Of a stretch of DNA of 64,000 nt, positions 40,634-52,891 are shown piece by piece. Each line of letters begins with the position of its first letter. Positions within the stretch are counted from its first letter, which is position 1. This stretch comes from Isoetes taiwanensis (Eukaryota > Streptophyta > Lycopodiopsida > Isoetales > Isoetaceae): positions 3,718,483-3,782,482 of the forward strand of contig JAJEKV010000071.1 of the NCBI GenBank assembly GCA_021234155.1, written 5' to 3'. Below the pieces are notes generated by a model. That model saw nothing but the letters and a program-made list of their open reading frames with translations. It was not told where the DNA came from and did not search any database. Both the position numbers and the translations under genes were made by a program.

Positions 40634-41139
40634 TTATTCTTCAGGAGCTGGGGCAGGCTCTTCAAGGGTGAGTTCAGCAGCTTTTTCTGTGATTTCAGCA
40701 GCTGGCTCTTCAGCAGCTGGTGTCTCAGCAGCTGGCTCTTCAGCAGCTGGCGGCTCTGTTTCAACAGCCACAGCAGGCTCTTCCACAGCAGGGGTCTCTT
40801 CTACCACAGCTGCCTCCTCAGCAGCTGGAGGTACCTCCTCCACTGGTGCATCTTCAGGCACTGATGCTTCTACTACCTCCTCAACTGGTGCTGCTGCAAC
40901 CTGCACATCACAACAACAGCAAAAATTACACCTCATCCCACATTAAAACCTCCTGATCTGCTCCTCCATACACAAATTTTTATGATCTACACAATCAACT
41001 AAACCAATGCAACCTACATCAATTTATATTCAGTCTAATCATTCGATCATTGATCTAGTAATAAAACATGTACAGAATTGAGATTCAATTTACAAATGGA
41101 AAAACGAAGGCAGATCTTCCTTGCCTCGTCAGAACTCAT
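40634..41139 (-). CDS. Acidic Ala/Glu/Pro-rich protein, GC-AG intron
   Basis: Exon 1 (41139-41125) encodes MSSDE and ends GAG/GCAAGG. Exon 2 (40900-40634) follows GATGTGCAG and reads VAAAPVEEVVEASVPEDAPV, with repeats of PAAEEPAAE and VEETPAVEEPAV, ending LEEPAPAPEE. The total is 93 residues, strongly acidic and probably disordered. The phase-0 junction works only with a GC donor; no GT donor in frame is available nearby. An alternative start in the intron (40936) would give 100 residues with an implausible Cys-rich beginning. The repeat pattern is clean and free of stops, so this looks like a live host gene. Function unknown. Confidence 0.55.
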
Positions 41140-41900
41140 TTTCGATAGAGATCGGATGAAAAAAACTGTCTAAAAAATATGTGAGATAAAGCTAAAGAGT
41201 AAACGGATTTCCGATCAAAGCAAGAGGAAGCTTTAGAAGGTCGGAAAGGGAGGCCCTCGCGCGAGATTAGATGATCGGAACACACATATTTCAGATACAT
41301 ATACCCAGCGGGGAGGGCTGATTCACACCAGGCCGGTGCTAAGAACAGGGAATCAAAGACGAGCGTTCTGGAATCGTTTTTAGCTACGAAAACTCAGAAA
41401 TAAAAATCTGGAAGATAAAACCGGCCCTCTTTGGTCGGGTCCGGCATTACAAGACGGGAATGCGTCATGGTCGGTCCATTGTGGCAGAATTCCGCGCTGG
41501 AAAGTACTTTGCCGGCTGTCAGAAATGAGCGCATGTGATCTGCCCACGTGAGCCTGCAGTGGATCGCAACCGTCCAAAGCATTATCCGTCATTTTTGGCC
41601 ATGTGCGCCAGCACGACGTCTCCATTTTTTTTTGCTTGCTTTTTTTCCTTTTCATCAGTCTCATCCTTGAAGCTCCAGGTATGGGCAGGGCCCTCGCCGG
41701 ATTACAGCTATGGTTAGAGGCTTCCTGTTGCGGCCGGAGCTGAGGAGTTGCATGATCTGAAGGGTAATGAGTTATCTCCGTTATCTTCCTGTCAGCCCTT
41801 TTTTCCTGCCAAAGTTTTTTCTTTACATTATAATTTGTATTATATCCATAATTTGCAATCGATTTAAAGTTTTTTTGTTTCTAATTTCCCATGTTGTTGA
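41140..41900. other. Probable promoter/5' region between divergent genes
   Basis: It lies between the acidic-protein gene (minus) and a possible small plus-strand gene. It is GC-richer than its surroundings from 41220 to 41700 and carries no supported ORF. A bidirectional promoter is plausible but not shown. Confidence 0.35.
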
Positions 41901-41960
41901 TTATTGAAAGAAATATTTGAGTGGAAGAGGGATCTGTGAAGGGTTTTGGACAGAAGATGC

Positions 41961-44738
41961 AGAAGATAAGATCTGTTCTTCCCGAGACAGGTACCTTTTA
42001 ATTCATTTAGATTGATGCCCCATTTGTCCTCGCCAACTGTTTAACGTGAACATAAGTTCGGATTCCTCTTACATAACGGAAGACCTTCGTTAGTCAAAGC
42101 TAGAAATTTAAAACCAAAATGTGCGCCATGCCTTTGGTCTGAAATGAGATTTCCCAAAGGCCACTCCTCCTTGTATGATCTCAACACATATATCAATCTG
42201 GGAAGTAGCGAATCTTGATGGACTTGGATGAATGCATTGCCAGAATTAACCGCAGCCACAGTTTTATAGTTTTGAAGTTAGTTGCCTTCGGCTGGAATTT
42301 AGGCATTACTTTGAACACTGTTAAATGTATAGATTCAGGTCAAACCTTGGATTCACATTAATCGCTTTTTGTATTTTCAGTGGGACTTATATTACCATTT
42401 TTTACTTGCCGTTTGAAGAAAATAGAGAAGGCTATTATTTATATTAAGTTCTGCTCTCATGTAGTAAAAAGTGCTGTTATGCACTGGTGCAAATTTTTTA
42501 TTGAAGGCAAAAGGATCAAAATATGATTGTCTTGATTAATTACCTTCGAAATACAGATATGCACTATCAGTTTGGCGTCATAGAAGTTAAAATTTATGTC
42601 TTATAAATAACTAATAACATTTTTTTAAATAAAGTATATACCTCTCAAGATTGAACCATTTTACAGTGGTTGGAATGTATGAGGTTTTATATGGTCGGCA
42701 ATATATATACTTGGAGATTCAGTTGCTCATGGTTCCAATTGTAAGGTGTCTAGACAAATGAGCACATCGTTTCTAATTGAACTTCCATTGCATGCATATG
42801 GAAGCTGAATATTGTACATGCTTGGTATAAAGCTTCAGTCGAAGCTTGTTTGATGTAACAGCCAGGTTTAGAGGATAGCAAACAATAAACTTATAACTGA
42901 GAAGGATCACCAGAATCTATGCCTCTTTTATGCAGTAGTTTAATACTTTCTATTTGTTTTGGGCATATAAAAACTGCCATGTTCGGAGGTATAAGAGGAG
43001 GTCAATTTGGCCAATTAGCAAAGGAGGACCAATAGTGAACTTCTTCAGTTATCTGATCAGTTGACTGGCTGTTTGAAAATCTCATTTTATTTCTATTGCG
43101 TAGATAATGTTTATTTTGCAGATAATGCACGTCTTGTCAACTGATATGACACAGAGCGTTTGTAAACTACGGAAACAATCAAATTCAAGAAAAATATATT
43201 CAATGGAGTATTAAAGTGGATTTGACAGAGGGGGCAGTATGGACAGATGCTGACCAGTGCCAGTTCTCTTCCTTTATAACTTTTATAAAGTTCTGTTTCT
43301 GTTATGTTTTGCACAGAAAAAGAAATTTGTTACTGGCAATGCTCTCCCTTGGCCTTTAATTTCTGAATTTATCAAGTCCGGTAATGGTGGCTAGATTCTT
43401 AAAGATAGTATCATCAGTTCTAACTATAGAAGGCCATGCGTGGTCTCTGCGGCATGCTTGATGTTAGCAAAGCTGGATTTTGGTTCTGCTAGTGATGAAT
43501 GTTTTCCATTTGGATCCGTAGAACTGCAACTGGTATGCTTGGAATTGGCCTTGTGGAGTATGGGAATTTACATCTTCTGGAGGATCTACCATGATTTAAC
43601 CAAGAGGACTTAGATGAAAGAATTACTATTTGTCACTGTTCGGTTGACACCAAGTCTTTATCCGCCACACTTCTTAGAGCACTATGAAAGGATCTAGGAC
43701 TCCAAAAGTGCAAGGTGGTTCATACTGTTATGTTGCTATACGAATGGAAATAAGATGAACATGTGTAACGAGCAATCAAGAAGAGCAAATCAATAGCCCT
43801 GAGCAATGGTGATATAGAGGATAATGCTGTCTGATGATTGTACAAGATGGCCAGAAATTCAAGAATATAGAAATTTTGGGAGGTTGAGGCACGAGGTGTT
43901 ATGATTGCTGATCCACCTTTCAATGAAGTTTACAAGGGGCCGAGGAAGTATTGATATGAATGTTATGAGAATATAAGTCCTTGTAATATGCATAAGGAGA
44001 CGACATTGTTTTCAGCACACCATTTCAACTGGAGCGTTAAACCCTTTAATATAGCATGCAGCTCTTGTTCGGTTTGGTTTTGAAAACAGTAGTTTGTGTG
44101 TTTTGGGTAATATGGCAGGTACCAAGCTTTTTTGGGTAATATGGCAGGTACCAAGCTTACATTCCAATGCTGTTTTGGATATGATGTTATTACTGTTTCT
44201 CTTTAATCCTTTGGAGTTGCAAGGTGCCGTTGGAATATCAGAAAAAAAGGAATTCTTCTTGAACGAGCCTTCTTGTTGTTCTTGGACGAGCCTTCTTGAA
44301 CTGCCTTCTTAGAAATTTGATGCTGTTAGGATTCAAGATAAGTTTCTAATTGGTCACGAGAACAGTTTTCACCTTGCATGCCATTTTTTTGGAGTTTTTT
44401 TTTGTTTTGAGAGAGATGACAGAAGAGAGAATGCAATAGAAGAGAAAATGAAGTACAAGGACTAGATGAGGCGGAGATAATCTCCCCAAATCCTATCCTT
44501 CTCCTCATCTAGTAATGTAGAAACTTGAAATTATTGTACAGCCCGGACTTAACCCTCCTAGCCTGGCCTTAACCCGCCTGAAGCAATGAAGCAATGAGTG
44601 AGCAGCATAGAACTTTCGTCTAAAGATGAGCTGATTTCTTCTCTTCCAGATGACCCAACAAATGATAGCCCAACAGATATTTCTTCAAGTGAGGCCAATT
44701 TGCAGGAAACAAACCCAATAGCAACTGCTGACTGTTAG
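41961..44738 (+). CDS. Possible small two-exon gene
   Basis: Exon 1 with first ATG at 41958-41960 reads MQKIRSVLPET and ends at ACAG/GTACC near 41990. The next in-frame exon follows CTCTTCCAG at 44650 and reads DDPTNDSPTDISSSEANLQE then TNPIATADC and a stop near 44738. The two join in phase (GAT formed across the junction). Between them is a 2.66-kb AT-rich intron with no other supported coding part. The resulting peptide would be about 40 residues, so upstream exons may be missing. Weak. Confidence 0.25.
44101..44158. repeat. Perfect short tandem duplication
   Basis: TTTTGGGTAATATGGCAGG followed by TACCAAGCTT occurs twice in direct succession (about 28 bp each). Confidence 0.9.
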
Positions 44739-44785
44739 GGCGATGGGGAAATATGCGTCCATTCCCAAATACACTGGATGTCAGT

Positions 44786-44835
44786 TAGATTTACAAACTT
44801 GGCATAAAGGTAGATTTACAAACTTGGCATAAAGG
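44786..44835. repeat. Perfect 25-bp tandem duplication
   Basis: TAGATTTACAAACTTGGC plus ATAAAGG is present twice in succession, at 44786 and 44811. Similar small duplications lie at 45125-45190 and 45208-45248. Confidence 0.9.
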
Positions 44836-45481
44836 GCTAAAGAGTGCACTTTGGCATTCATTCGAAGAGCTCAATGAGCAATGCCAAAGAAGAACCATTT
44901 GCTTTGGGGGGATGCCTTTACGCCAAACAGAACTCCATACCTTTGAAAAATGAGCCTCTTCCATTCTAAGCTGCCAATGTGGAGAGGGCAGTTAAAGTCT
45001 GGATGCTATCAGGGACGGATAACTTTTTTGGATAAATCCTTTACCGAAAGAAATACATGGAGGCAAGTGCTAGATCTTGTGCTCAGCACTGTTAGAAGGC
45101 AAAAAAATATTATCTGCAACAACTGCCTATGAAGAAAAGTTCCATTAGAGTAATGCAACAACTTCCCATGAAGAAAAGTCCCACTAGAGTAAACCAAACG
45201 TCTGCCTAAATCTATCCCAAGAAAGAAGACCTATCCCAAGAAAGAAGACGTCATTCTCATAAAGGGTTAACCCCACAGCTTTCCATCTGCATTGAGTGGC
45301 AGGATATATTATCGCGGTCAAGGGGAGATGGCCTATAGGAACTCACAAAAAAAGCGAAGTGGTCTAGGACCAATTAGTGTGGTGAAATGTGATGAGAGGT
45401 CTAACAACATCCCATGTCTTTAAGTAAGCCCTTCAACAATGGCGAAGCATGTGCAGAAGGAGCAAGAGGATATAGTAGCGC

Positions 45482-46672
45482 TCAAGGTATAGGAGGTTGA
45501 ATGGTTAGCTTACTAAAAGCACGTGAGTGCTGCAACGACTGAGCAATGAGACGTGCTCCAGGAGATCGCAAGTCCGTGCAAAGGACTTGCCAAATAAGCT
45601 TAGAAGCTAGAACCTTTTTATGTATAGCCAAGTCCAGCATTCTTAGGCCACCATGCTTTTTGGGACGGGTGCACTTGCTCCATGCAACTTTAACTATCGC
45701 CCCCAATTCGTTCCCCTTCTATACAAAATTATGCACTAGAGCAGAGATCTCCTTGAACTTGCTAGATGGCGCTAGACGAGTGGAAATTGCATAAACGTGC
45801 ATATTGTAAAACACTGCCTGCTCCTCCAGTAGAGAAGGTCCCTCTAGAGATCCAATAGGATCTGATTGCACGCGTCAGAAATGGAAAAGTCCATGCCAAA
45901 AGGGACCCGGAGCAGACATGTTGGCTCCCCAGATGGTATAACTTTTCATGGGTACGACTACAACCAGGATGGGGGTGGAAGCCCAAACTACGCTGCATTT
46001 TGCCAATTAAGCAAGCACTCCGAGGCCAAAAAGAAGACATCTAACAACTGCTTCGCCACGCCAAGATTCTCATTTGCCCTTAACAAGAGAAATGTGTCAT
46101 CAGCAAATTAATTACAAATAACTTGCGAACCATTGGCCAGCTGTAGGCCCTAAATAAGATGGTCATCTAGAGCGCATCGCAGAAGCTACGTCAACCCTTC
46201 TGCCACAATGGTAAACAGTAATGGAGCTAAGGGATATCCCAACCAACTAAAGATATGCGGGAGGGTTGTCTTTGAAAGAGAACCGATAATATAGCAGAGC
46301 CTAGAAGCTTCCAAAGATGACCCAAAGCCAAGTGTAGGCATGATTCAAAGAAGGAATTCCCAAAAGACACTACCGTATGCTTTGGTGAAATCAAGCTTCA
46401 GGTAAGACACACGTTGCCCCGATGCGCGAGATCAATACATTCCCTCATAAGCTATTGCAACATTATCTAGAACTAGGTAGGAAACCTGTCTGTTCCTCAC
46501 TAATTGAAGCGTCCAGAATGGTCTTGAGCTTCTCAGCATAAGCTTTCGAAATAATCTTATATATAACTGGCAGCAAGGTGAGGGGCCTCCATTCGGAGAT
46601 GGTCCTAGGCTCTTTCACCTTAGGCATGAGAGCTATAAGTCCAGTATTCAAGATTTTATAATAGGAATGCAA
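45482..46672 (-). pseudogene. LINE reverse transcriptase remnant, 5'-truncated
   Basis: From about 46672 leftwards the minus strand reads NTGLIALMPKVKEPRTISEW, RPLTLLPVIYKIISKAYAEK and DASISEEQTGFLPSSR, the classic LINE RT fingers/palm. Next comes YLKLDFTKAYGSVFWEFLL (about 46390), then the catalytic FADDTFLLLRA (46087-46109) and, near 45690, WSKCTRPKKHGGLRMLDLAI, the usual C-terminal WxxC...GGLG-like block. Several stops and frameshifts. The endonuclease domain is missing, as usual for truncated LINEs. Ty1 or Ty3 is excluded by the ISEWRP and GFLPSSR words. Confidence 0.8.
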
Positions 46673-46780
46673 GAGCTTTTGGTATGCATCCCAAAGTAGA
46701 GATGAATAGCCTTTTTATGTAGAGCAAGTTTTTTTCCATAAGAAAAGAAGATAACAAAACGTACTAAATAAAAGTACATG

Positions 46781-46798
46781 CCTATGACGGCATAGGCA
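46781..46798. repeat. GCCTATGACGGCATAGGC imperfect palindrome
   Basis: An 18-bp inverted repeat with a short mismatched centre. Relatives lie at about 51088, 51136 and 51809, often followed by AAAGxxCTTTTT. They may mark the ends of a small dispersed element. Confidence 0.55.
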
Positions 46799-46829
46799 AA
46801 GGCTTTTTAAAGGGGACTAGTAAATGTGT

Positions 46830-49800
46830 AACCGGCGTTGCCGGGCTAATGTCCTGGAATTATGTCCAGTTCATGATGGAACTCTAAATATGCATCTCCA
46901 CATGGCGCACATCACCAAGAGCCTAATGTTGTATTTTTGTGAATGCTTCCGTGATACCTTCACTTCTCCTACAAGTAACATCTTAGTCAGGGTAAAAGTG
47001 AAATGCATGTGCGAGTCATTGATTTGAACTGCCCACGATGTCTCACGATTTATATATGAGATAACTCATCCCAAACGTAGGCTCGTATAATAGAATCAGA
47101 TACCAAAAATAATCTATAGACCCTAAAATATGCTCCATTACATATTCTAGCACAAGTGAATTCCTTTGCTACTAAAACGTCGATTTGCCAGTGCACAGTA
47201 TCGTTTTTCATCTGATAAAGGAGTCAAACAATTGGAGGTTAGTCAAAGCATGTACTCCATCCTCCACCTACCTCACTCAAGGCAGGTTCCCTTGGTTACG
47301 CTTTAACAAATAGAAAGTCATCAATTAGTTGGATGAAGTGCTCCAACTTGACAGTCTCTTCTGTGCGAAATATTTCTTTGACCTTTGCAATGGGCTCCTC
47401 AATTTCCACGCTCGGTACCTCATGCACATGAGTGTAGTATTTTCATTTCCAATCAAAGTGAGGGAGGGAAGAAGGGAAATGAAATGAGATGGATGGTATT
47501 ACAGAGGGAGGGAGGGAGGGAGGGAGGGAGGGAGGGAGGGATTCAACGCACACGTAATGAAACAAAGCTATTTTCTCTAAATTGTATAGCATTGGTCGAA
47601 TCTGGGCAAGGTGAATAGGAAAACCCTCTTCTTAATATCAATATAGGTGAAGCCTTTGTGCAAATTTTCAACATTGACATATGTACCCCTAGGCGTAAAA
47701 GTACAAAGAAAAAGGAATTATTGAACAGGACAATCAACATTACAATGCAAATGTATGCCCAAGTATATGTATCTCGATGGGTTTCTGATATTGATCATTG
47801 GCCTCTTCCCCATCGGCCAAAGAAATTATCCAAAGTTGGAATCTTGCCAGAAGCTCTTTGTAAAATTTGCCCTTGCAGCTGGGTAATCTACTTTGCCCTT
47901 GAAAATCTGACCCCCTCTCCTTTTAGCTCCCTACATTAATGTCCTTTTATATCCATTTCTTATCGTCCTTTTCTTCTCCATTGCCCCAAAATCATCTCAG
48001 CCTTAACATCCTAGAAAATGCATTTGGTCAGCATGCATCAAATCCTACTCTACCGCCTAATCTTCATATGTCTTTCACTTACTTAAATCTTATTAAAACC
48101 CACTCTATCACCCCGTCTTGACACGCTTCACTTACTTATACCTTATTTTAGCCTTTGATATTTTAACGCTTTAACAATTGCACAACATTATAACGCAGAA
48201 ATAAAAAGATTGTGATTTCTTTTAGGAATGTCCTCTAACCCTTCTGATTCTATGCGATACTAATGTAAGGACTAATTTCTTCATATTATATTGCAATGAT
48301 ATAAGCTTCATAATCATTATATGAGTAGTGTAGCAATATCATTTTTGTCATTGATAACATATTGGGGTCATGACTTTTACAATACAATTTAATGCAGTTT
48401 TTCAATTGTTCTATTTGTAGGTGAAGATCTATACATTCAGTAGAAGCTTTAAAGGTGCCATAAAGGAACATTGCACTCTCTGACTGATGGAATAATCTAG
48501 TGTGTTGCATCTATAGAAGGTACAATTCAGGATTCTCAAAATACATTTTCTGTTGCCCTGGCAAGAGATCTGTTGTAAAGAAATTGGCATTTTATGTGCT
48601 TTTTTCACATCTGCATATCGTGTAAAAGTGAGAAGAAATATACATGTCTCATGTATCACTAATGTAAATAGATCATTTTCAGAATAAGCAACAAAAATCA
48701 CAACTCAGCAAAAGAATTGCACGCAGGCATATATATACAATTCAAAGGCACACTTGTGGTGCCCATCATTTATGTAACAATAGGAGAACTGTAGATTGCA
48801 AGAAATCGAACCTTGATATATCATACCAACACAGCAAGCACAAAGAACTCAATAAAACAGAATATATCACTAAGCTTGCACCACTACTTATTGAATTTTG
48901 CTTATACAATACAATGGCAACTAATATCAAATCCTGTTGTGGTCCCCATCTATGCTTATCTGCTAAGAAAAGAACCAATACATTTACATGTAGCAACTTC
49001 TTTGCGGAAATTATATTGCAAAAATTATGAGTAGAGAATATGGAGCACAACTATTACCCAAAATTGCCTACCAGAAAAAATGTTGAATACGTCAAATATG
49101 TAAACCAAAGTTTGCAATAGTCTGCGTGTTTCTTACAGTCTAATCACATCTAGATTAAGTGGATTTCTTTGGGATGTTGAGATATGTAAGGCTTTTCTGA
49201 AAAAGCACATATTTTACCCAAGGTAAAATATGTGGACATATGAGAAGAGCCAAAGATGAGAAACTAATTGACATGTATATGTTCCAGCAGATCTCTGTAG
49301 CCGCACAGCAACAACTTTAGAACCATTGCATATGTGAAAGCAAAAGATGAAAGTAAAGCGAGATGGAATTATAGTCTCATATTAATTTGTACATGAAAAT
49401 CTAAGAGAATAAACCAGGACTTCCAGAGAAATCCTCTGGTTATAAGACATGCCTATTATAACAGCCTATGCATTAAATAGTAAAAAAACCAACCTGATCT
49501 CGTGGCAATTTGATCTCATAGCAACTCAACAACCATAATCATTGGTTACCTTTTTTTATCGTTGGGGCCACATAAAATTTTCCTACAACAAAATAAAGGC
49601 ACAAATATGGAGATATGGAAGAAATCCAGCCAGTTGGCAAGCTATAAAAACAAAAAAACATTGAGGGTTAACCTAATCAGGTATGCATTGACGGAGAAAT
49701 AAAGTAATTTTTAAGAGATTGCATACACAATATGGAAAAAGAACAGCAGCATGGGTGTTTACAATAATGATTTGCCAAACGCATTAACCGGCTTCTGTCA

Positions 49801-50540
49801 TTTTTTGGGCGGTGGAGAAAATGATGGCAATGAGAAAAAATCAGGATGCCCATTCTAGTTTGCATGATTGCTCCCATAGCTAAAACATCCAGTGTGTGAG
49901 GTGAGCAACATGGATACAGTAAATGAAGTATAGAGATTGCAATCATGGTCCACAAGTGCAGAAATAAGTCTCAAACATCACTACAGTTGATGTGTGGCAA
50001 AAGGACGCATCTAGCTTCATTTTGCCAATGCAATAGGCACCAAGTTTATAGGGTGATCGCCATAACAGCCAAAATAATATTAGTCAATACTGATAAATCA
50101 TACAGTTCCCCTTTCTTCAAACTCTAATCAATTGCAGCAGTTGGATTTAAGGAAGCCCAAAAAGAACAAGTCCCAAAGAACAGCATTGATAGGATAATCA
50201 TTTATAGAATACACAGCCCTAAATATTGTGTAGTATGTTGTAATCGTCTCCTTAGGGTTCTGACATGGTTTCAGACAAAACATGCTCTTTTTCTATATGG
50301 TAAGCATCTATCAATATAGTGCCACTCAAAAGCTACGGTTTGTCTGAATTCACATCTTTGAACTAAAAGAACTAACATGTATGTCAATTTTGCAGTAGTA
50401 AACTCATGAATGGCCCAATCTAATCTACCTTCCAGAGATCTTTCAACAACAAATGCATAAATGTAGAGATATACCTCTATCATTGAACTCATGTGGCAGG
50501 GCACTCCTGGTGCATAAAGGTCAAAGATGACATTTATCCT
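46830..50540. other. Gene-poor AT-rich interval
   Basis: No ORF in this 3.7 kb has a recognisable domain or convincing splice context. The only distinct item is a G-rich microsatellite at 47505-47540. Confidence 0.5.
47505..47540 (+). repeat. (AGGG)9 microsatellite
   Basis: Nine uninterrupted AGGG units. The run satisfies the G3 x N1 x G3 pattern for a G-quadruplex. Confidence 0.95.
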
Positions 50541-50544
50541 TCAA

Positions 50545-50800
50545 CTTTGCAGGCATGTCTAACAGAAAATCAAAGAAGCTGCAAAAATGAATCACAAACT
50601 TGGGAGGCTTAGTATCATCTTGCAAATGCACAGTGGCAGAAAGCTTAAACTGATTTGTCCTCATTATTCCGTTCAACACCAAATGAAAGTCCTTGTTTTG
50701 CAACCTTGCCATCAACAAAGGCCCCATTAGAAAAACTTGCCTTGAGCTTCAAATCAACAGTGTGGCCAATGGATTGCGGCCAGAGCTTGGCTAAGGCAAT
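50545..50800 (-). pseudogene. OEP24-like C-terminal fragment
   Basis: The minus strand reads HTVDLKLKASFSNGAFVDGK then AKQGLSFGVERNNEDK. After one frameshift it continues FKLSATVHLQDDTKPPKFVI ending at a Phe-rich stretch. The pattern of a beta-strand pair followed by SRNxxxxxFKxSAxxxLxxxxKxPK resembles the C-terminal strands of plastid outer-envelope channel OEP24. Only about 80 residues are present and the frameshift indicates a pseudogene fragment. Similarity is judged from memory of the family pattern, so it needs a search. Confidence 0.35.
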
Positions 50801-51079
50801 GGGATGTCCAATAGAGGATGTTGTACATGGATAGAATGGCTAACAGAGGTTTCGCCCCAGGCTGCACTGCGCGCAGACAAATATCTGGGGCGAGCGTTAC
50901 AGCGTCGTCAAGAAACGGCTCAAACCCTAGTGCTAAAAAAAAACGTCAAAAAACTTTTCTCGAACCACATCTTTCCGATCCCAAAATAACGCTTTTGGCC
51001 AGAAAATACATTTTTTGCTTCCAAAAGTAACGCCGGAAAAGGGCACACCGGCATCAGCAAAAAACCCAAGAAACTTTTT

Positions 51080-51195
51080 AAGTAAGTAGATTTGCCCATA
51101 ATGGCATAAGCAAAGCACTTTTTGAAAATGGGATTTGCCCATGACAGATGACGGCATAGGAAAAGACCTTTTTTTTGAAACGAGTCACTAAATGG
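51080..51195. repeat. Two diverged ATGGCATAGG-type units
   Basis: TTGCCCATAATGGCATAAGC and CCCATGACAGATGACGGCAT lie about 50 bp apart, each followed by AAAGxxCTTTTT. They relate to the palindrome at 46781. Confidence 0.5.
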
Positions 51196-51395
51196 AGTGC
51201 TTAGGAGCAGCATGGATTTTGCAGTTTGGCGCCCAGGGTTCTTTAGTATCCTGACGATTCTTAAGTCCAATGGTTTTGCAGATCCGATGCCCGGGGTTTT
51301 TTAGAATTCGGATAGTTTTTAAATCTGAATCTCGAATCTGTGAGATTTTGCTTTGCCCAGATGACCTAACTTGTTTTATTTATGTCACTTGACAG

Positions 51396-52891
51396 ATTTA
51401 ACGGAGTGCCATACTGTGCCTAAGGAGCTTGGCAGCTTGTCTCAATATCGTATATGTGTTCAAAGGAGCATGCATAGCCAAAGAGAATTGCAAGAAAGAG
51501 GTATGAAATTTGACTTATTTTATGCAAAATTTATTTGATTTTTGTTTGCTTATGTTGATATTTGTGGAATTTTAAGCTTTGTAATGCTCTTTTTGTTGGA
51601 TTTCTGGCATTAAATTCTATAGTATTCTTGCTCGTTTTTTTTCTTCTGATTTTTGCACATTTCTCTTTAATCATAGGATTTCATGCTCAAGTTCATCTTC
51701 TTTTGTTTTTGTTTTTTGCTCTAGACAATGCACAAACACATAGCAATATTAGTTTGATATTCTTGCCTATGCATTTATAAACAATGATCAATTATATATA
51801 TAGATTGCCTATGACGGCATAAGCATGCAATATTTCTTTTTAAGTCTTTTTTTCATGACCACATAGAGAAAGCATAATTTTTATTGTGTCTTGCCTATGA
51901 GATAGATTACTTTCCTAAGTATTTTGCATATGACAGCTTCCACAAGGAACAAATTTTTATGTTAGTTGCTTATGACTTCTTAGACATCATCAATTTTTTT
52001 AAACCTCTTGCCCATGGGCTTCTGTTCCCATGCCTTTATAAAAATCACTAAATTCTTAGTCTTATTAACTTGTGCATAGGTTGAAGATAATTATCAGTGG
52101 TTGAGGCACTAGATTTGTTAACATTTGGGAGATGCTCCACATGTGTTACTGTAGTTAGATCCCCAGATGTCAACTACAACACAATAAGTATGGACTTTAG
52201 AAATGTTTTTCAGCATCCAACAGTTCCTGCAAAGCTCACAGAATTGTCAATTCTTACTATTCTTACTAGAACTCTCAACGTTTCATTAATCCTTTCATTT
52301 AATATTCTCCCAACTAGGGGATTGGATTGTTGCCTGTGACTGTTCTTCAATATTTGTGAGTAATGTTCTACAATATTTGCTTGGTTTTTGCTTCCAATCA
52401 TTGCGCCTATGTGCCTTGAGAAATGTTCAAGCTATTTTTCCTTGATTAAATCAACTCTTGCCACAAAGACTATTAAATGAAATTGGTTTGTTGGCAGTGC
52501 TTTGTCACTGCATGAGCTTTGTTTGTAGGAGCTCCTCTGCAGTACCTTTTTTGAGGGGACCATCACTGCTTGTGTCAATAGCTCTTCTATAGAATTATCA
52601 CAATGAGCACAATTTACGACAAGAGGTATCCTTATGTCCTTATTATTGACTGTAGCTGGTTTCATGGTACTTCGCAAGTTCATAACCTTCGTTTCCAAAA
52701 TCAACTTTTTGCAACTACTTCTGCTTATTATTTTGCAGGCATTTACTAATTCAAGTGCACTAAAGCTCCTCTCCAGCTTCTTATTTTTGTTTCAGGATGG
52801 AGTGGACTGCATGGCATCAATCAAGCCTGAATGTAGAGCTCAAATTTGGCCTAGATGCCTCCAGGGCTCTAATAATAATTGTTGTGAATAG
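51396..52891 (+). CDS. Possible exons of an unidentified gene
   Basis: A first exon-like block (51396-51500) reads LTECHTVPKELGSLSQYRIC and VQRSMHSQRELQER before GTATGA. A last block after TTTTTGTTTCAG (52796-52891) reads DGVDCMASIKPECRAQIWPR then CLQGSNNNCCE and a stop. Middle exons are uncertain; the open block at 52094-52339 (VVEALDLLTFGRCSTCVTVV) may be one. No domain is recognised. The last exon and its downstream DNA are duplicated at 53.58 kb. Confidence 0.25.

Noticed and set aside
40668-40956. Plus-strand Ser/Ala-rich and Gln/Leu-rich ORFs
   Set aside because: They are mirror frames of the minus-strand acidic protein with its Ala/Glu/Pro repeats.
44461-44515. Possible MIRNA hairpin (ACTAGATGAGG...CCTCATCTAGT)
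   Set aside because: The arms match over only 11 bp with a short inner palindrome; too short for a plant miRNA duplex.
46830-50500. Many 60-95-codon ORFs
   Set aside because: AT-rich chance ORFs with biased composition and no conserved words.
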